A stretch of DNA of 64,000 nucleotides from positions 4,406,905 through 4,470,904 of the forward strand of contig CP051234.1 in NCBI GenBank assembly GCA_017792465.1, given 5' to 3'. The notes under the pieces were generated by a model that was given only the letters and a program-made list of their open reading frames with translations, was not told where the DNA came from and did no database searches. The position numbers and the translations under genes are program-made. This stretch comes from Filomicrobium sp. GTDB taxonomy: Bacteria; Pseudomonadota; Alphaproteobacteria; Rhizobiales; Hyphomicrobiaceae. Positions 52,653 to 61,415 of the stretch are shown in pieces (position 1 is the first letter of the stretch; each line of letters starts with the position of its first letter).

Positions 52653-52759
52653 CTTCTAAGGAGCAGCATGGGCAGTAGAGCGCGGCCAGCAGCGCACGGC
52701 CCGTTCACCAAGATCGGTGCGGGCGAGGCAATTTTCTGATTTTCGAATGGCTGGCCCAT
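52646..52759 (-). CDS. leucine-rich leader peptide of leuA
   Basis: A 37-residue frame ending ALLPMLLLRSP: five of seven residues at positions 28-34 are Leu, using CTA, CTG, CTG, CTC and CTT. Its TGA lies within the attenuator stem. GAGGAG is about 13 bases before the ATG. Stalling at the Leu codons when leucine is short would free leuA expression. In-frame starts further upstream exist, so the N-terminus is uncertain. Confidence 0.72.
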   Translation of the reverse strand: MGQPFENQKIASPAPILVNGPCAAGRALLPMLLLRSP

Positions 52760-52948
52760 CTGGGGTGCAGCGCTCCTCGATTGAATCAACTGGCGGCGGT
52801 TCGAAGCGAACAATGCAACACTAAGACAAAGCTCTAAACAAAAAGCAAGCTTAGCGAGACGGGTAACACACGCGCAGGCGGCATTAATGCGCAGTTGCGG
52901 CATAATGGTGGCTGGTAGGCCAGTGGTGCTGACCTTGTTGGACGGCTT

Positions 52949-53860
52949 TTAGACCTCGATTTTACCCTCACACACCCGGACGGCCTGTCCACCGATCCGA
53001 ACGGTTTCCAGTTCGCCGCCTCGGACGACACTGGTGACGATGACGTGGCTTGGCCGGTTCATCGTGTAGCCCTGTTCGAGGGTTCGCTTATGCGTTCCGT
53101 CGGGGAAATCGTCGAACTGATGGATTGCGCCTGCAAGGCAAATGGCTGCCGATCCGGTTGCGGGGTCTTCGGGAACGCCCATTGCCGGGGCGAACATCCG
53201 AGTATGGAAGGCCGATTTCGTATGGATGCATTGGCGGGTGTAGAGGTAGGCGCCGACAATGCCTTGTTCCTCGAAGGCTGATTCCCAATGCGGGTGGACG
53301 ACGCGGGCTTTGGTGATCGCCTCGCGCGTTGAGATCGGGATCATGGCGAAGGCCGGTCCGGCCGCAAAGCAGCGGGGGCGATGATTTTCGAAGCCGATCT
53401 CGCTGGGGATCAGCCCGATCCCGGCGGCGAGCTTTTCGACCGGTGGAAGGGCGCCGGCATCCTGGGGGCGCTTGGGAGCGTCGAACTCGGCGAAGCCTTC
53501 TTCGCCGGGGCGCAGGCGGACGCCGACTCTGACAACGCCGATTTTTTGTTCCAGCGTGACGATCGAATCCAACTCTTCGGGGGAGTCTCCGGCCTTCTTC
53601 TGCGCCAGCAGGATTGCTGTCCCGACGGTGGGGTGGCCGGCGAAGGAGATCTCTTCGTTGGGCGTGAAGATCCGCATCGATGCGGAATGGGCCGGGTTCG
53701 AAGGAGCCGCGACGAAGACCGTCTCGGATAGGTTGAACTCCCGTGCGATCGTCTGCATGCGTGCCGTATCAAGATCATCGGCTGCCAGAACAACGGCGAG
53801 AGGATTGCCGCCGAAACGGGACGTCGTGAAGACATCGAGAGTGTAGAAATCAAGCCGCAT
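52949..53860 (-). CDS. PhzF-family isomerase/epimerase-like protein
   Basis: A 303-residue protein of the PhzF fold (diaminopimelate-epimerase-like). Landmarks: FYTLDVFTTSRFGGNPLAVV, the catalytic Glu in FNLSETVFV, IFTPNEEISFAGHPTVGTA and GVPEDPATGSAAICLAGAI. No phenazine genes are nearby, so the substrate is unknown. It is a monocistronic gene on the minus strand. Confidence 0.9.
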   Translation of the reverse strand: MRLDFYTLDVFTTSRFGGNPLAVVLAADDLDTARMQTIAREFNLSETVFVAAPSNPAHSASMRIFTPNEEISFAGHPTVGTAILLAQKKAGDSPEELDSIVTLEQKIGVVRVGVRLRPGEEGFAEFDAPKRPQDAGALPPVEKLAAGIGLIPSEIGFENHRPRCFAAGPAFAMIPISTREAITKARVVHPHWESAFEEQGIVGAYLYTRQCIHTKSAFHTRMFAPAMGVPEDPATGSAAICLAGAIHQFDDFPDGTHKRTLEQGYTMNRPSHVIVTSVVRGGELETVRIGGQAVRVCEGKIEV

Positions 53861-53988
53861 TTGATTGATGACACCTGAAAGCTGGAGATTGCCAGACAGT
53901 TGAATATGTGACCGGCGCGCACTCTGCCTCTTTCGCGAGGCGCGTCAAGCTGGATGTGCGATGTTGGCACGGATGGTGGAAATATTGC

Positions 53989-54702
53989 TCAGGTGCCCGC
54001 AAACACGGCGCACATCGCCAAGCGCGCATAGGCGGCGACGTCCGGATTCGATTGCGCCTCGGATGCGTTCGAGAAGATCACAAAATCGCACAGTTCAGGT
54101 TCGGATTGCCTGGCGAGGTTTGCCAAGAGCTCCTCTCTTAGCTCGGTTGCGGTTTTTGAAGACCGGAATTCGATCGCTATCGAGACATTGGTTCCGACTT
54201 GTGTGACGAGGAAGTCTGGGCCGCGCGCAAAGACTGAAGGTGGCAGACCCGTTTCCTCTTCCAGTTCTCGAACGATGCTGGCGGCGATATCGATGTCACC
54301 GTCCTTAGTTAAATCGTTGCGGTCGATAAATCCGCTGGGCAGACAAAGCGTCGCTGAGTTGACTTGGCCTGGATGTTGTCGCGAGAGCAGGATTTCGCCG
54401 CCGTTGGCGCGGATGATCGCGGAGCCGAAGCCGTCGTGGATGTTCTTGTCGGGGTATCCGCTGTCTTTCCAATGCAGGTAGGCGGCGAAGTTCGTTTCGA
54501 TCATTTGTGCAGACAAGATGCCGTCGTCGATCGAAGGCGGCTCCATCATGAAAATGCGGCCGTTAAAGAAAGACGGACTTTCAGCCAGCCGCTTTTGCCA
54601 ATGGTTTGCGATTTCTCGACTATAGCGCTGTTCGTAGCTCCAGGCCTTCGAAGCGCGGCGCAGGCGGCATTCGCGTACGCGGGTGACGGATGCACTTGGC
54701 AT
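53989..54702 (-). CDS. NUDIX-family hydrolase with degenerate box
   Basis: A 237-residue protein. The core RELEEETGL matches the catalytic half of the NUDIX box, and LCLPSGFIDRND precedes it, but the Gly and first Glu of the canonical pattern are not in place. An N-terminal segment of about 70 residues (WSYEQRYSREIANHWQKRL) is extra. A nucleotide-type diphosphate substrate is likely; activity may be weakened. Confidence 0.72.
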   Translation of the reverse strand: MPSASVTRVRECRLRRASKAWSYEQRYSREIANHWQKRLAESPSFFNGRIFMMEPPSIDDGILSAQMIETNFAAYLHWKDSGYPDKNIHDGFGSAIIRANGGEILLSRQHPGQVNSATLCLPSGFIDRNDLTKDGDIDIAASIVRELEEETGLPPSVFARGPDFLVTQVGTNVSIAIEFRSSKTATELREELLANLARQSEPELCDFVIFSNASEAQSNPDVAAYARLAMCAVFAGT

Positions 54703-55647
54703 GAAGTTTTGACTGTCCTGGTTATAGCTACCGCGGATGCCCTGCGGCGCGGTAACGGTATTGTTTATTGAAGTGGAGCGGGTTTTGGAAAGACTGGTTC
54801 CGCGGAGCCCGCTTGATGTTTCGAAGTCGCTGCCTCTCGCTCCCGTGTGGGAGTTGGGTCACATCAAGGCCGCAATAGGGCTGCGGGGCGTTGCGGCAGC
54901 AGGTTCGGCGTGCCACTGATAAGCGATGGATTTTGATCTAAGCAGAAGATATTTTTGCCTTTTTGAGCACAATGTTATTCCAGGAACACCGTGAGTAATC
55001 TTTCACGTTCGTTTCGATATCTTACCAGATCCCCCTCGAAATAGGGCACTTGCCCAGGTTCGGCCCCGTTTGGGACTTCTTTTCGCCGCCGGATCTTAAT
55101 GAAATCAATCTCAACGGGGCGCTCTTAAGGTTAACCACCGACGAGGCGTCTAACAGGGGATCAACTTCAAAGCACCTTGCTGAGGGAAAGCAAGATGCCG
55201 AGAACTTCCAAAATTCTGCACCAGTACGCCATCCGGCCCCTCCGCACGTCGTGCCCGAGCTGGATCGCGATCATCTCACATCTTCATGTGCACCGCGTTC
55301 GTGCTTTGCCCGTCAGTGCTGTTTCAGCGCGATGGTCAGCGCAACTGCGAGTTCAAGCTAACGGTACGCGGCATTTTCGGTCGACGACCAACGATGCCGG
55401 CTTGCCAAAGAGATGCCCGATCACGCCGGGCTAGGGTGGGCTTCAAACAAATCTCACCCGTTGCGAACGGTAAAGGTCCCCGCTCCTGACCCGTTCGTTC
55501 CCATGGCCTGTCTTGCTTCTCCGAGCAGTTGGAGCAAGGCAGGCCTGCCACTGGAAGGCTCGTGCTTTCGCACCGCCACACACCTCCCTCCCCGACGCGG
55601 GAGTTCGGGTCTTCCGGTGGGTTTATCTCCAAAATCCAAAATAGATC
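54703..55647. other. long region without a supported gene
   Basis: About 945 bases with only short frames of poor quality. One strong inverted repeat stands out: GCCTGTCTTGC (55506-55516) and GCAAGGCAGGC (55534-55544) can form an 11-bp stem. No U-run follows it. The region could hold an unrecognised RNA or decayed sequence. Confidence 0.35.
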
Positions 55648-55920
55648 TCAAAGACACCCGGTGATGGTGGTGCCGCATTTGACGTAGTTGCCGATGGCCT
55701 CCCATTCGCAACAAGGAACCGCCTTGTCGCAAATCCAGACCTTGCGTACGCCATCGGAGAATTTATAGCGGCAGAGTTTCTCGCCCGGCAGGAGCGAACG
55801 CGTGGGTTTGGGCCAGCCCGTCTTGGAGCTTGCCTCGCCTTCAGCAGCGATGGCTGCTGGCGCTACAGTCACGGTTGCAATGCTAATAGCAAGCAGTGCC
55901 GCAACGATCATTTTAGGCAT
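55648..55920 (-). CDS. small secreted Cys-rich protein
   Basis: A 90-residue protein with a signal peptide (MPKMIVAALLAISIATVTVA, cleaved near AIAAEGE). The mature part holds six cysteines (KLCRYKF, VWICDKAVPCCEW, YVKCGTT, TGCL), suggesting disulfide bonds in the periplasm or outside. A GTG at 55929 is an alternative start. No family was recognised and no operon partner is evident. Confidence 0.6.
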   Translation of the reverse strand: MPKMIVAALLAISIATVTVAPAAIAAEGEASSKTGWPKPTRSLLPGEKLCRYKFSDGVRKVWICDKAVPCCEWEAIGNYVKCGTTITGCL

Positions 55921-56168
55921 TGGAAACACTCACTATTTTCAAAACTATAACGAAGATTGTGCGCCAAAACTCGGCGCGGCACTAGGACCTGAAAGCATCA
56001 GTGGAAATGTTTCTGCAACCGTCGTGTCGTTTGACCTGAGGCACGGTGCCGGCAGCCGCAATGAATTGCGCCACCTGAGAGGGTCTCGGGTGGAGTTATT
56101 TATGGTCTTTGTGGCTTAGGAAATTTGGTCGCGATCGTCGCGATTGTCCCCAGGGGCGGGCGGGCCCG

Positions 56169-56528
56169 TCAGGCATCGAGCAGACGTTCGACCTCGTCGA
56201 CCAGATCCTTCAAGTGGAACGGTTTTGACAAAACGCGCGCGTCGTTGGGGGCCTCGGATGCGTTGTTCAGGGTGACGGCCGCAAATCCGGTGATGAACAT
56301 GATCTTGAGTTCAGGGTCGAGTTCGCTGGCACGACGGGCCAATTCAATACCGTCCATCTGCGGCATCACGATATCGGTCAAAAGGAGCGAGAATGGCTCT
56401 TCCTTTAAGCGCTCAAAGGCTTCGATCCCGTTATTGAAGGATACCACCTCATAGCCGGCACGCAGCAATGCACGTTCTAGAAAGCCGCGCATGGATTCAT
56501 CGTCTTCGGCGAGGAGGATGCGGCGCAT
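56169..56528 (-). CDS. cpdR: single-domain response regulator CpdR
   Basis: A 119-residue receiver domain only. It begins MRRILLAEDDESMRGFLERA (acidic pocket), has the phosphorylated Asp in LLLTDIVMPQMDG, a Thr in MFITGFAAV and the Lys in VLSKPFHLKDL. This closely follows the CpdR pattern: in its unphosphorylated form it directs ClpXP to the cell pole for cell-cycle proteolysis. The start is set by family; the ribosome site is weak. The N-formylglutamate amidohydrolase gene is divergent beside it. Confidence 0.9.
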   Translation of the reverse strand: MRRILLAEDDESMRGFLERALLRAGYEVVSFNNGIEAFERLKEEPFSLLLTDIVMPQMDGIELARRASELDPELKIMFITGFAAVTLNNASEAPNDARVLSKPFHLKDLVDEVERLLDA

Positions 56529-56975
56529 GGCGAGGAGCGTTTGCTTTGCTGTCATTGGAATTTTGGCTCTCGAACGAAGGTGGCACAGCAAACGAAATTC
56601 GAACAGTGTTTGCTGCGTTGGAACGATCCCCATCGTGAACGGGGCTTGCGCGGGTCAGTCAATTGGCGGTGCCAGCTTCGACACTACCAGAAGACGGTCA
56701 ACATACCTTTTCGAGAACAACTTGACGCGAGTTTGGTAAAGGTAAGGTTGAGAACGTGCGATCGCGAAACGATTGAGGATAACCTCTGGGCGCGGTTGAA
56801 GAGGCGCCAGACTGGTTTATGCAATGCACTCATGCCGCGCGCCGGTTGGTGGCTTTCGACGGGCAATTCGTCGGTCCTTAGTGGACATTAATCAAGGGGA
56901 TTGGCAGACTGCTTGGCGTTGCCGGTTCCGACGAAGGTTCCAGTACGAGGTTTCAGCGAAGGGGTACGAGGACTT

Positions 56976-57875
56976 ATGCCCGTCAGGGAACGCGCCGCTA
57001 TTGAGGCCGAGTTAACGCCCCCTTTTGTTGTCCAGGAACCCGAGCGTCTTTCGACGCCCGTCGTTTTTTGTTCCCCCCATTCGGGACGGATCTATCCGGA
57101 TTATTTCCTGGCTCAATCGCAGCTTGACGCGCACACATTGCGTAAGTCCGAAGACTGCTACGTCGATGAGCTGTTTTCCTGTGCGCCTGCATACGGTGCG
57201 CCTTTGATCGCGGCGTTGTTTCCGCGCGCCTACCTCGATCTTAACCGGGAGCCTTATGAACTCGATCCAGTGCTGTTTGATGAACCGCTGCCGGCTTATG
57301 CCAATGCACACACGACGCGGGTTATCGGCGGGCTTGGAACAATTGCGCGGATTGTTGGTGATGGGACTGAAATCTACCGTGATCGCTTGACGCTGGCTGC
57401 GGCTCTGGTGCGGATCGAGGCGCTTTACCGTCCGTTTCATGCGGCGCTGGCTGGCTTACTTGAGCGTACGCGCAATCAGTTCGGCTATGCGATCCTGATC
57501 GATTGCCATTCGATGCCGTCAAACAGCACCTCGACGGACCGGCGCGTGCGGCCGGATATCGTGCTTGGGGACCGGTTTGGGACCGCATGCGACGGTATGC
57601 TGACGGCTTTTGTGCAGCAGGCCTTCAGCTCGCGCGGCTATGGCGTGCATGTGAATCGGCCTTATGCCGGCGGCTATATCACCGAGCATTACGGACAGCC
57701 GGTGCGGGGCATCAATGCCTTGCAGGTGGAAATCAACCGCGGGCTCTATCTCAATGAGACGACTCTGGAGCCTAATGGTGGTTACCAACGGCTGCTCACC
57801 GATATCGAGCAGGTCGTTGCTAGTGTTGCTTGCGATTTGCCGGGGTGCTTTGAGCAGGCTTCCGCCGCAGAATGA
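56976..57875 (+). CDS. N-formylglutamate amidohydrolase family protein
   Basis: A 299-residue zinc-dependent hydrolase of the HutG-type FGase family. Landmarks: VVFCSPHSGRIYPDYF, RKSEDCYVDELF, PRAYLDLNREPYELDP, DCHSMPSN and INRGLYLNE. It would hydrolyse N-formylglutamate or a related formyl-amino acid. The ATG at 56976 has GAGG upstream. Its neighbours cpdR and hisN are a common alphaproteobacterial arrangement. No other hut genes are here. Confidence 0.88.
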   Translation: MPVRERAAIEAELTPPFVVQEPERLSTPVVFCSPHSGRIYPDYFLAQSQLDAHTLRKSEDCYVDELFSCAPAYGAPLIAALFPRAYLDLNREPYELDPVLFDEPLPAYANAHTTRVIGGLGTIARIVGDGTEIYRDRLTLAAALVRIEALYRPFHAALAGLLERTRNQFGYAILIDCHSMPSNSTSTDRRVRPDIVLGDRFGTACDGMLTAFVQQAFSSRGYGVHVNRPYAGGYITEHYGQPVRGINALQVEINRGLYLNETTLEPNGGYQRLLTDIEQVVASVACDLPGCFEQASAAE

Positions 57876-58021
57876 GCTGCTGACCCAGCGACCGCCATCG
57901 ATCAGCTGTGATCATTCGCAATGATCGTGCGTTGGCGAGGGGCGGTTGAGCGGCAGCAGGTCTGCGGAAGGCACACGCACTTATTATCGAGATAAGGCGC
58001 TTAAAAACCGTTGAGAAATGG

Positions 58022-58119
58022 GGAAAGAAAAGGGGCCGTCCAACGAATGAACGGCCCAAGTCTAGGGAGGAAACGCCCAAGGAGGGCTGCGACGGACAAG
58101 CTAGCTCGTCGATGTCGCA
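58022..58119 (-). ncRNA. suhB/mmgR-type small RNA, copy 1
   Basis: On the minus strand a promoter TTGTCA (58155-58150), 18 bases, TAATGT (58131-58126) leads to an RNA with the anti-Shine-Dalgarno loops CCCTCCTTGGGCG and TTTCCTCCCTAG. It ends in the terminator GGGCCGTTC...GGACGGCCCC followed by TTTTCTTT. The pattern and a nearby suhB-like gene (hisN) match the alphaproteobacterial suhB/mmgR (alpha-r8) family. Such RNAs base-pair with ribosome binding sites. Confidence 0.72.
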
Positions 58120-58412
58120 ATGCAACATTAGGAGGTGCGGCGCACAAATGACAAATGCATTTTTTGCAGAGCTGATTTGCTCGTCGTGATGACCTATTGC
58201 TAACACGTTGGAAACAAACGACTTTCACCCTGAAATTTTTTGTGGCGGCCGAGCAACTTGTCCACTGTGGCGCATTAACCCGCGCTTTTTGGGCCAGAAG
58301 TCGAATTGGCAAGCGGAATTTGCGCGCGTTTTCGGTCTCGGCGTTGCCCGTTCAATGGGCAGGCCGTTTTACGGAACGCTATCGATGAAGAAGGAAGCGG
58401 ATCGAGGGTTTT

Positions 58413-58505
58413 CGAAAAAAGTGGGCCGTTCGCGAAGAACAGCCCAAGTCCAGGGAGGAAACGCCCGATCTATCAGGCCATGACGCCGAAGTAGCTTCGC
58501 ACGCC
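58413..58505 (-). ncRNA. suhB/mmgR-type small RNA, copy 2
   Basis: A second minus-strand copy with the same core GGGCGTTTCCTCCCTGGACTT and terminator stem GGGCTGTTC / GAACGGCCC followed by ACTTTTTT. A -10-like GATTAT lies at about 58515, and a 5' stem GCGAAG/CTTCGG is present. The flanks differ from copy 1, so it is a diverged duplicate rather than a recent one. It lies upstream of hisN. Confidence 0.65.
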
Positions 58506-58725
58506 ACGTCGTATAATCTGGTGTTATTCGTCGCGTTCTGCAATTGAAGAAAAGTCGATTGTTGAGGATGAGTACGGTGGAGAATTGCGTGCAGGACATA
58601 GAGTTTTCCACGTCGAAATGTCAGTTTGCCTGAGGTTTATACAGGTTGCAGCGCGGTCGAGGGGTTGTAGTTATCTTCAATCACAGCGCGTTGTGCGGTA
58701 GCGAAAAGTGAACTGCTTGACAAAA

Positions 58726-59556
58726 ATGTCACATAAAAAACCACCGAAAGATGCTGATTTTGGGCGTTTGGCGGACTGTGCGCAGGTCCTGGCGGATGCT
58801 GCGGCCGCAAAAACGATTCGCTGGTTTCGTGCCGATTTCGATGTCGACAGCAAAAGCGGGGCCTCAAAGCCGGGGGTCCAAGGTCAGTTTGACCCTGTGA
58901 CAATTGCCGATCGCGAGGCTGAAACGGCCATTCGTGACAAATTGAGCGAGCTGTTTCCCGATCACGGCGTTTTTGGCGAAGAATTCGGCAGTCTGAACCC
59001 CGATGCCCGCTTCCAATGGATTATCGATCCCATCGACGGGACGGCGGCCTTCATCATGGGGTGGCCGATGTGGGGGACGTTGATCGGTCTCACCGATCAG
59101 GGACAACCCGTCCTGGGCGTGATGGACCAGCCTTATACGGGTGAACGGTTCTGGAGTACGCAATCGGGGGCGATGTGGCGGGGGGCTCAAGGGCAAACGC
59201 GCGAGCTGAAGACGCGATCGTGCGCCGGGCTTGGCGATGCGGTGCTGTCGACAACACATCCGGACTATTTCAGCGCCGAGGATCGGCAGTCCTTCGACAA
59301 GATCAAAGGGCAAGCCAAGACAACCCGATATGGTGGGGACTGCTATGCCTACGCGATGCTGGCGGGTGGTTTTTCGGATTTGATCGTCGAAAGCGGATTG
59401 AACTCGTATGACGTGGCGGCCCTTATCCCGATCGTGGAGAAGGCTGGCGGCGTCATGACGACTTGGTCTGGGGATAGTGCCGTCAACGGTGGAAACATCG
59501 TTGCGGCTGGCGATGCCCGTGTGCATGAAGCGGCGGTCAAGCTCCTCACGGGCTAG
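58726..59556 (+). CDS. hisN: histidinol-phosphatase, inositol-monophosphatase family
   Basis: A 276-residue metal-dependent phosphatase. Family signatures: DPVTIADREAE, FGEEFG (metal Glu), WIIDPIDGTAAFIMGWPMWG and LNSYDVAALIPIVEKAGG. The sequence fits the HisN subgroup, which dephosphorylates histidinol phosphate. The start is uncertain: GTG at 58708 or ATG at 58726, neither with a clear ribosome site. Confidence 0.87.
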   Translation: MSHKKPPKDADFGRLADCAQVLADAAAAKTIRWFRADFDVDSKSGASKPGVQGQFDPVTIADREAETAIRDKLSELFPDHGVFGEEFGSLNPDARFQWIIDPIDGTAAFIMGWPMWGTLIGLTDQGQPVLGVMDQPYTGERFWSTQSGAMWRGAQGQTRELKTRSCAGLGDAVLSTTHPDYFSAEDRQSFDKIKGQAKTTRYGGDCYAYAMLAGGFSDLIVESGLNSYDVAALIPIVEKAGGVMTTWSGDSAVNGGNIVAAGDARVHEAAVKLLTG

Positions 59557-59636
59557 CGCAAGGTGGCTGTCGCTTAGCGCGTGACATCGCGTGATATAGT
59601 GAGCGTTACGGATTATCGGTTTGGGAAGACTGGTCG

Positions 59637-60608
59637 ATGGCTGAAAACGTGGAATTGATTTCGCTTGCCAAGAACCCCGTACCTAGCGGTCCGGTTGTTG
59701 GGACATTTGGCGGGTACGACGGCCAGCCGATGCGGTACGCCATCTGGCAGGCGACGCGCGGGCCCCGGCGTGGGACGATCTGCCTGTTTCATGGCCGTGG
59801 CGAATTCATCGAGAAGTACTTCGAGACGGTAGCCGATCTTCGTCGCCGCGGGTTTGCTGTTGCAACTTTTGACTGGCGGGGCCAAGGCGGGTCGTGGCGG
59901 TCTTTGGGAAATCCGCGCAAAGGCCATATCACCGATTTTGCCGAGTACGAGAAAGACGTTCTGCGGTTCATGAAGGACGTCGTTCTACCGGATTGCCCGC
60001 CGCCGTTTTTCGCTCTGGCGCATTCGATGGGCGGAAACGTGCTTTTGCGGCATGCCGTCAAGCCGGGGTCGTGGTTTGACCGGATCATTCTCACGGCCCC
60101 GATGATTGCGTTTGCCGATGAGCGGGTCGGGGTTTCTCAGCGTCTTGCAAATATCTATGCGGAAGCCGCTTCGGTGACCGGTTTTGGCGGCACTTATGTT
60201 TACGGCGGCAGCGATGCTTTCGAGGGAACCGACAAGTTCGAGGGCAATCCACTGACCTCCGACCGTGAGAGGTGGTCGCGCAACAAGGCGATTTTGGAGG
60301 TCAAGCCGGAGCTCGGGCTCGGTGCGCCGACGGTTGCGTGGCTCAGAGCGGCTTACCGCTCAAGCGCGCAGATCCAGAACCCCGACTTTGCGCCGGACGT
60401 GAAAGTGCCGGTGATGTTGTTTGCTGCCGGCAAGGATCGCATCGTGTCGACGCGGGCGATCGAGGAATTCGCGATGCGGCTGAAAGTCGGCAACCTGATC
60501 CTGGTGCCGGGGTCTTTGCATGAGATTCTGCAGGAGCGCGACGTTTTCCGTCAGCGTTTCTGGGCGGCCTTCGATGCCTATCTGGGTGTTTCGAAGCTCG
60601 TGGCCTGA
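59637..60608 (+). CDS. lysophospholipase-like alpha/beta hydrolase
   Basis: A 323-residue hydrolase_4 family protein. LFHGRGEFIEKYFETVADLR is the oxyanion region, ATFDWRGQGGSWR the conserved strand, LAHSMGGNVLLRHA the Ser nucleophile elbow, AGKDRIVS the acid and PGSLHEIL the catalytic His. It resembles PldB-type lysophospholipases and probably acts on membrane-derived monoacyl lipids. No signal peptide is present. Confidence 0.87.
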   Translation: MAENVELISLAKNPVPSGPVVGTFGGYDGQPMRYAIWQATRGPRRGTICLFHGRGEFIEKYFETVADLRRRGFAVATFDWRGQGGSWRSLGNPRKGHITDFAEYEKDVLRFMKDVVLPDCPPPFFALAHSMGGNVLLRHAVKPGSWFDRIILTAPMIAFADERVGVSQRLANIYAEAASVTGFGGTYVYGGSDAFEGTDKFEGNPLTSDRERWSRNKAILEVKPELGLGAPTVAWLRAAYRSSAQIQNPDFAPDVKVPVMLFAAGKDRIVSTRAIEEFAMRLKVGNLILVPGSLHEILQERDVFRQRFWAAFDAYLGVSKLVA

Positions 60609-60739
60609 GTGGCTTCGCTAAGCCTTGCGTGGACGGGATTTTACAGTCCCTACCAGACGTTGCGGACCAGTGATGCCGGCCGCCGTTACCTATTTGCATC
60701 AATAGGGTTGATCGCAGCTGGAAAGCGCGCTCGTCAGGG

Positions 60740-60770
60740 CTTGAACAGCCCGGAAGCCTTCTTACCTTAG
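60740..60770 (+). promoter_or_regulatory. possible RpoH (heat-shock) promoter for hsp20
   Basis: CTTGAA at 60740-60745 and CCTTAG at 60765-60770. The -35 is the classic sigma-32 sequence; spacing (19) and the -10 are imperfect. The predicted start falls just ahead of the ROSE-like leader. Confidence 0.4.
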
Positions 60771-60776
60771 ATTTGC

Positions 60777-60883
60777 GCTCGCCACACCATCGGGAGCGCA
60801 TTGAGCGCCTGGCCCGTTGGGCAGTCGCGTTGATTGTCCAAAGCAGGCAAAACCACATATCGCTTCTCAAGGAGGATGTGTTT
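60777..60883 (+). promoter_or_regulatory. ROSE-like RNA thermometer leader of hsp20
   Basis: The leader ends TCGCTTCTCAAGGAGGAT, where the conserved UCGCU-type box can pair with the AAGGAGGA ribosome site (60869-60876), the hallmark of ROSE elements on alphaproteobacterial hsp20 genes. An upstream GCCC-GTT-GGGC stem lies at 60812-60822. At low temperature the ribosome site would be masked. Confidence 0.6.
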
Positions 60884-61345
60884 ATGCGTCACATCGATTT
60901 CGCCCCATTGTACCGTTCCACCGTTGGCTTCGACCGTCTGGTCAATATGCTCGACCATATTGCCGGCGACGATAACGGTTTTCCGCCCTACAACATCGAG
61001 CGGGTGGGTGAGAATGAATACCGAATTACCATGGCGGTTGCAGGCTTCTCGCGCGACGAACTCAGTGTCGAAGTCAAGGAGCAGACCTTGACCGTGCGCG
61101 GCCAGAAGGAGGCGACCTCCAAAGACCGTGAATATCTCCACCGTGGGATCGCGACACGTTCGTTCGAGCGGCGGTTCCAGCTGGCCGACCATGTTGAAGT
61201 AAAAGATTCGGCACTTGCTGACGGTCTTCTGGATATTGGCCTGGTGCGCAACGTGCCCGAAAAAATGAAGCCGCGGCTGATTGAAATCGCGGATCAAGGC
61301 ACGACCGGTGCGCCGCAAATCGAACAGGCCGCCGTCCAATCGTAA
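60884..61345 (+). CDS. small heat-shock protein, Hsp20 family
   Basis: A 153-residue alpha-crystallin-type chaperone. The N-terminus MRHIDFAPLYRSTVGFDRL and the domain start PPYNIERVGENEYRITMAVA follow IbpA/HspA proteins; the motif ATRSFERRFQLADHV and the strand ALADGLLDIGLVRNVPE are present. A strong AAGGAGGA precedes the ATG. It holds unfolding proteins during heat stress. A terminator follows 38 bases later. Confidence 0.93.
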   Translation: MRHIDFAPLYRSTVGFDRLVNMLDHIAGDDNGFPPYNIERVGENEYRITMAVAGFSRDELSVEVKEQTLTVRGQKEATSKDREYLHRGIATRSFERRFQLADHVEVKDSALADGLLDIGLVRNVPEKMKPRLIEIADQGTTGAPQIEQAAVQS

Positions 61346-61383
61346 CCGACGACAAGACTTCTCCAAGTCCCTAGCCCCACTGA

Positions 61384-61415
61384 GCCGCTGCTTCATCCAA
61401 GCAGCGGCTTTTTTT
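61384..61415 (+). terminator. intrinsic terminator of hsp20
   Basis: GCCGCTGCTT (61384-61393) and AAGCAGCGGC (61399-61408) with a CATCC loop, followed by seven or more T. Confidence 0.95.
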
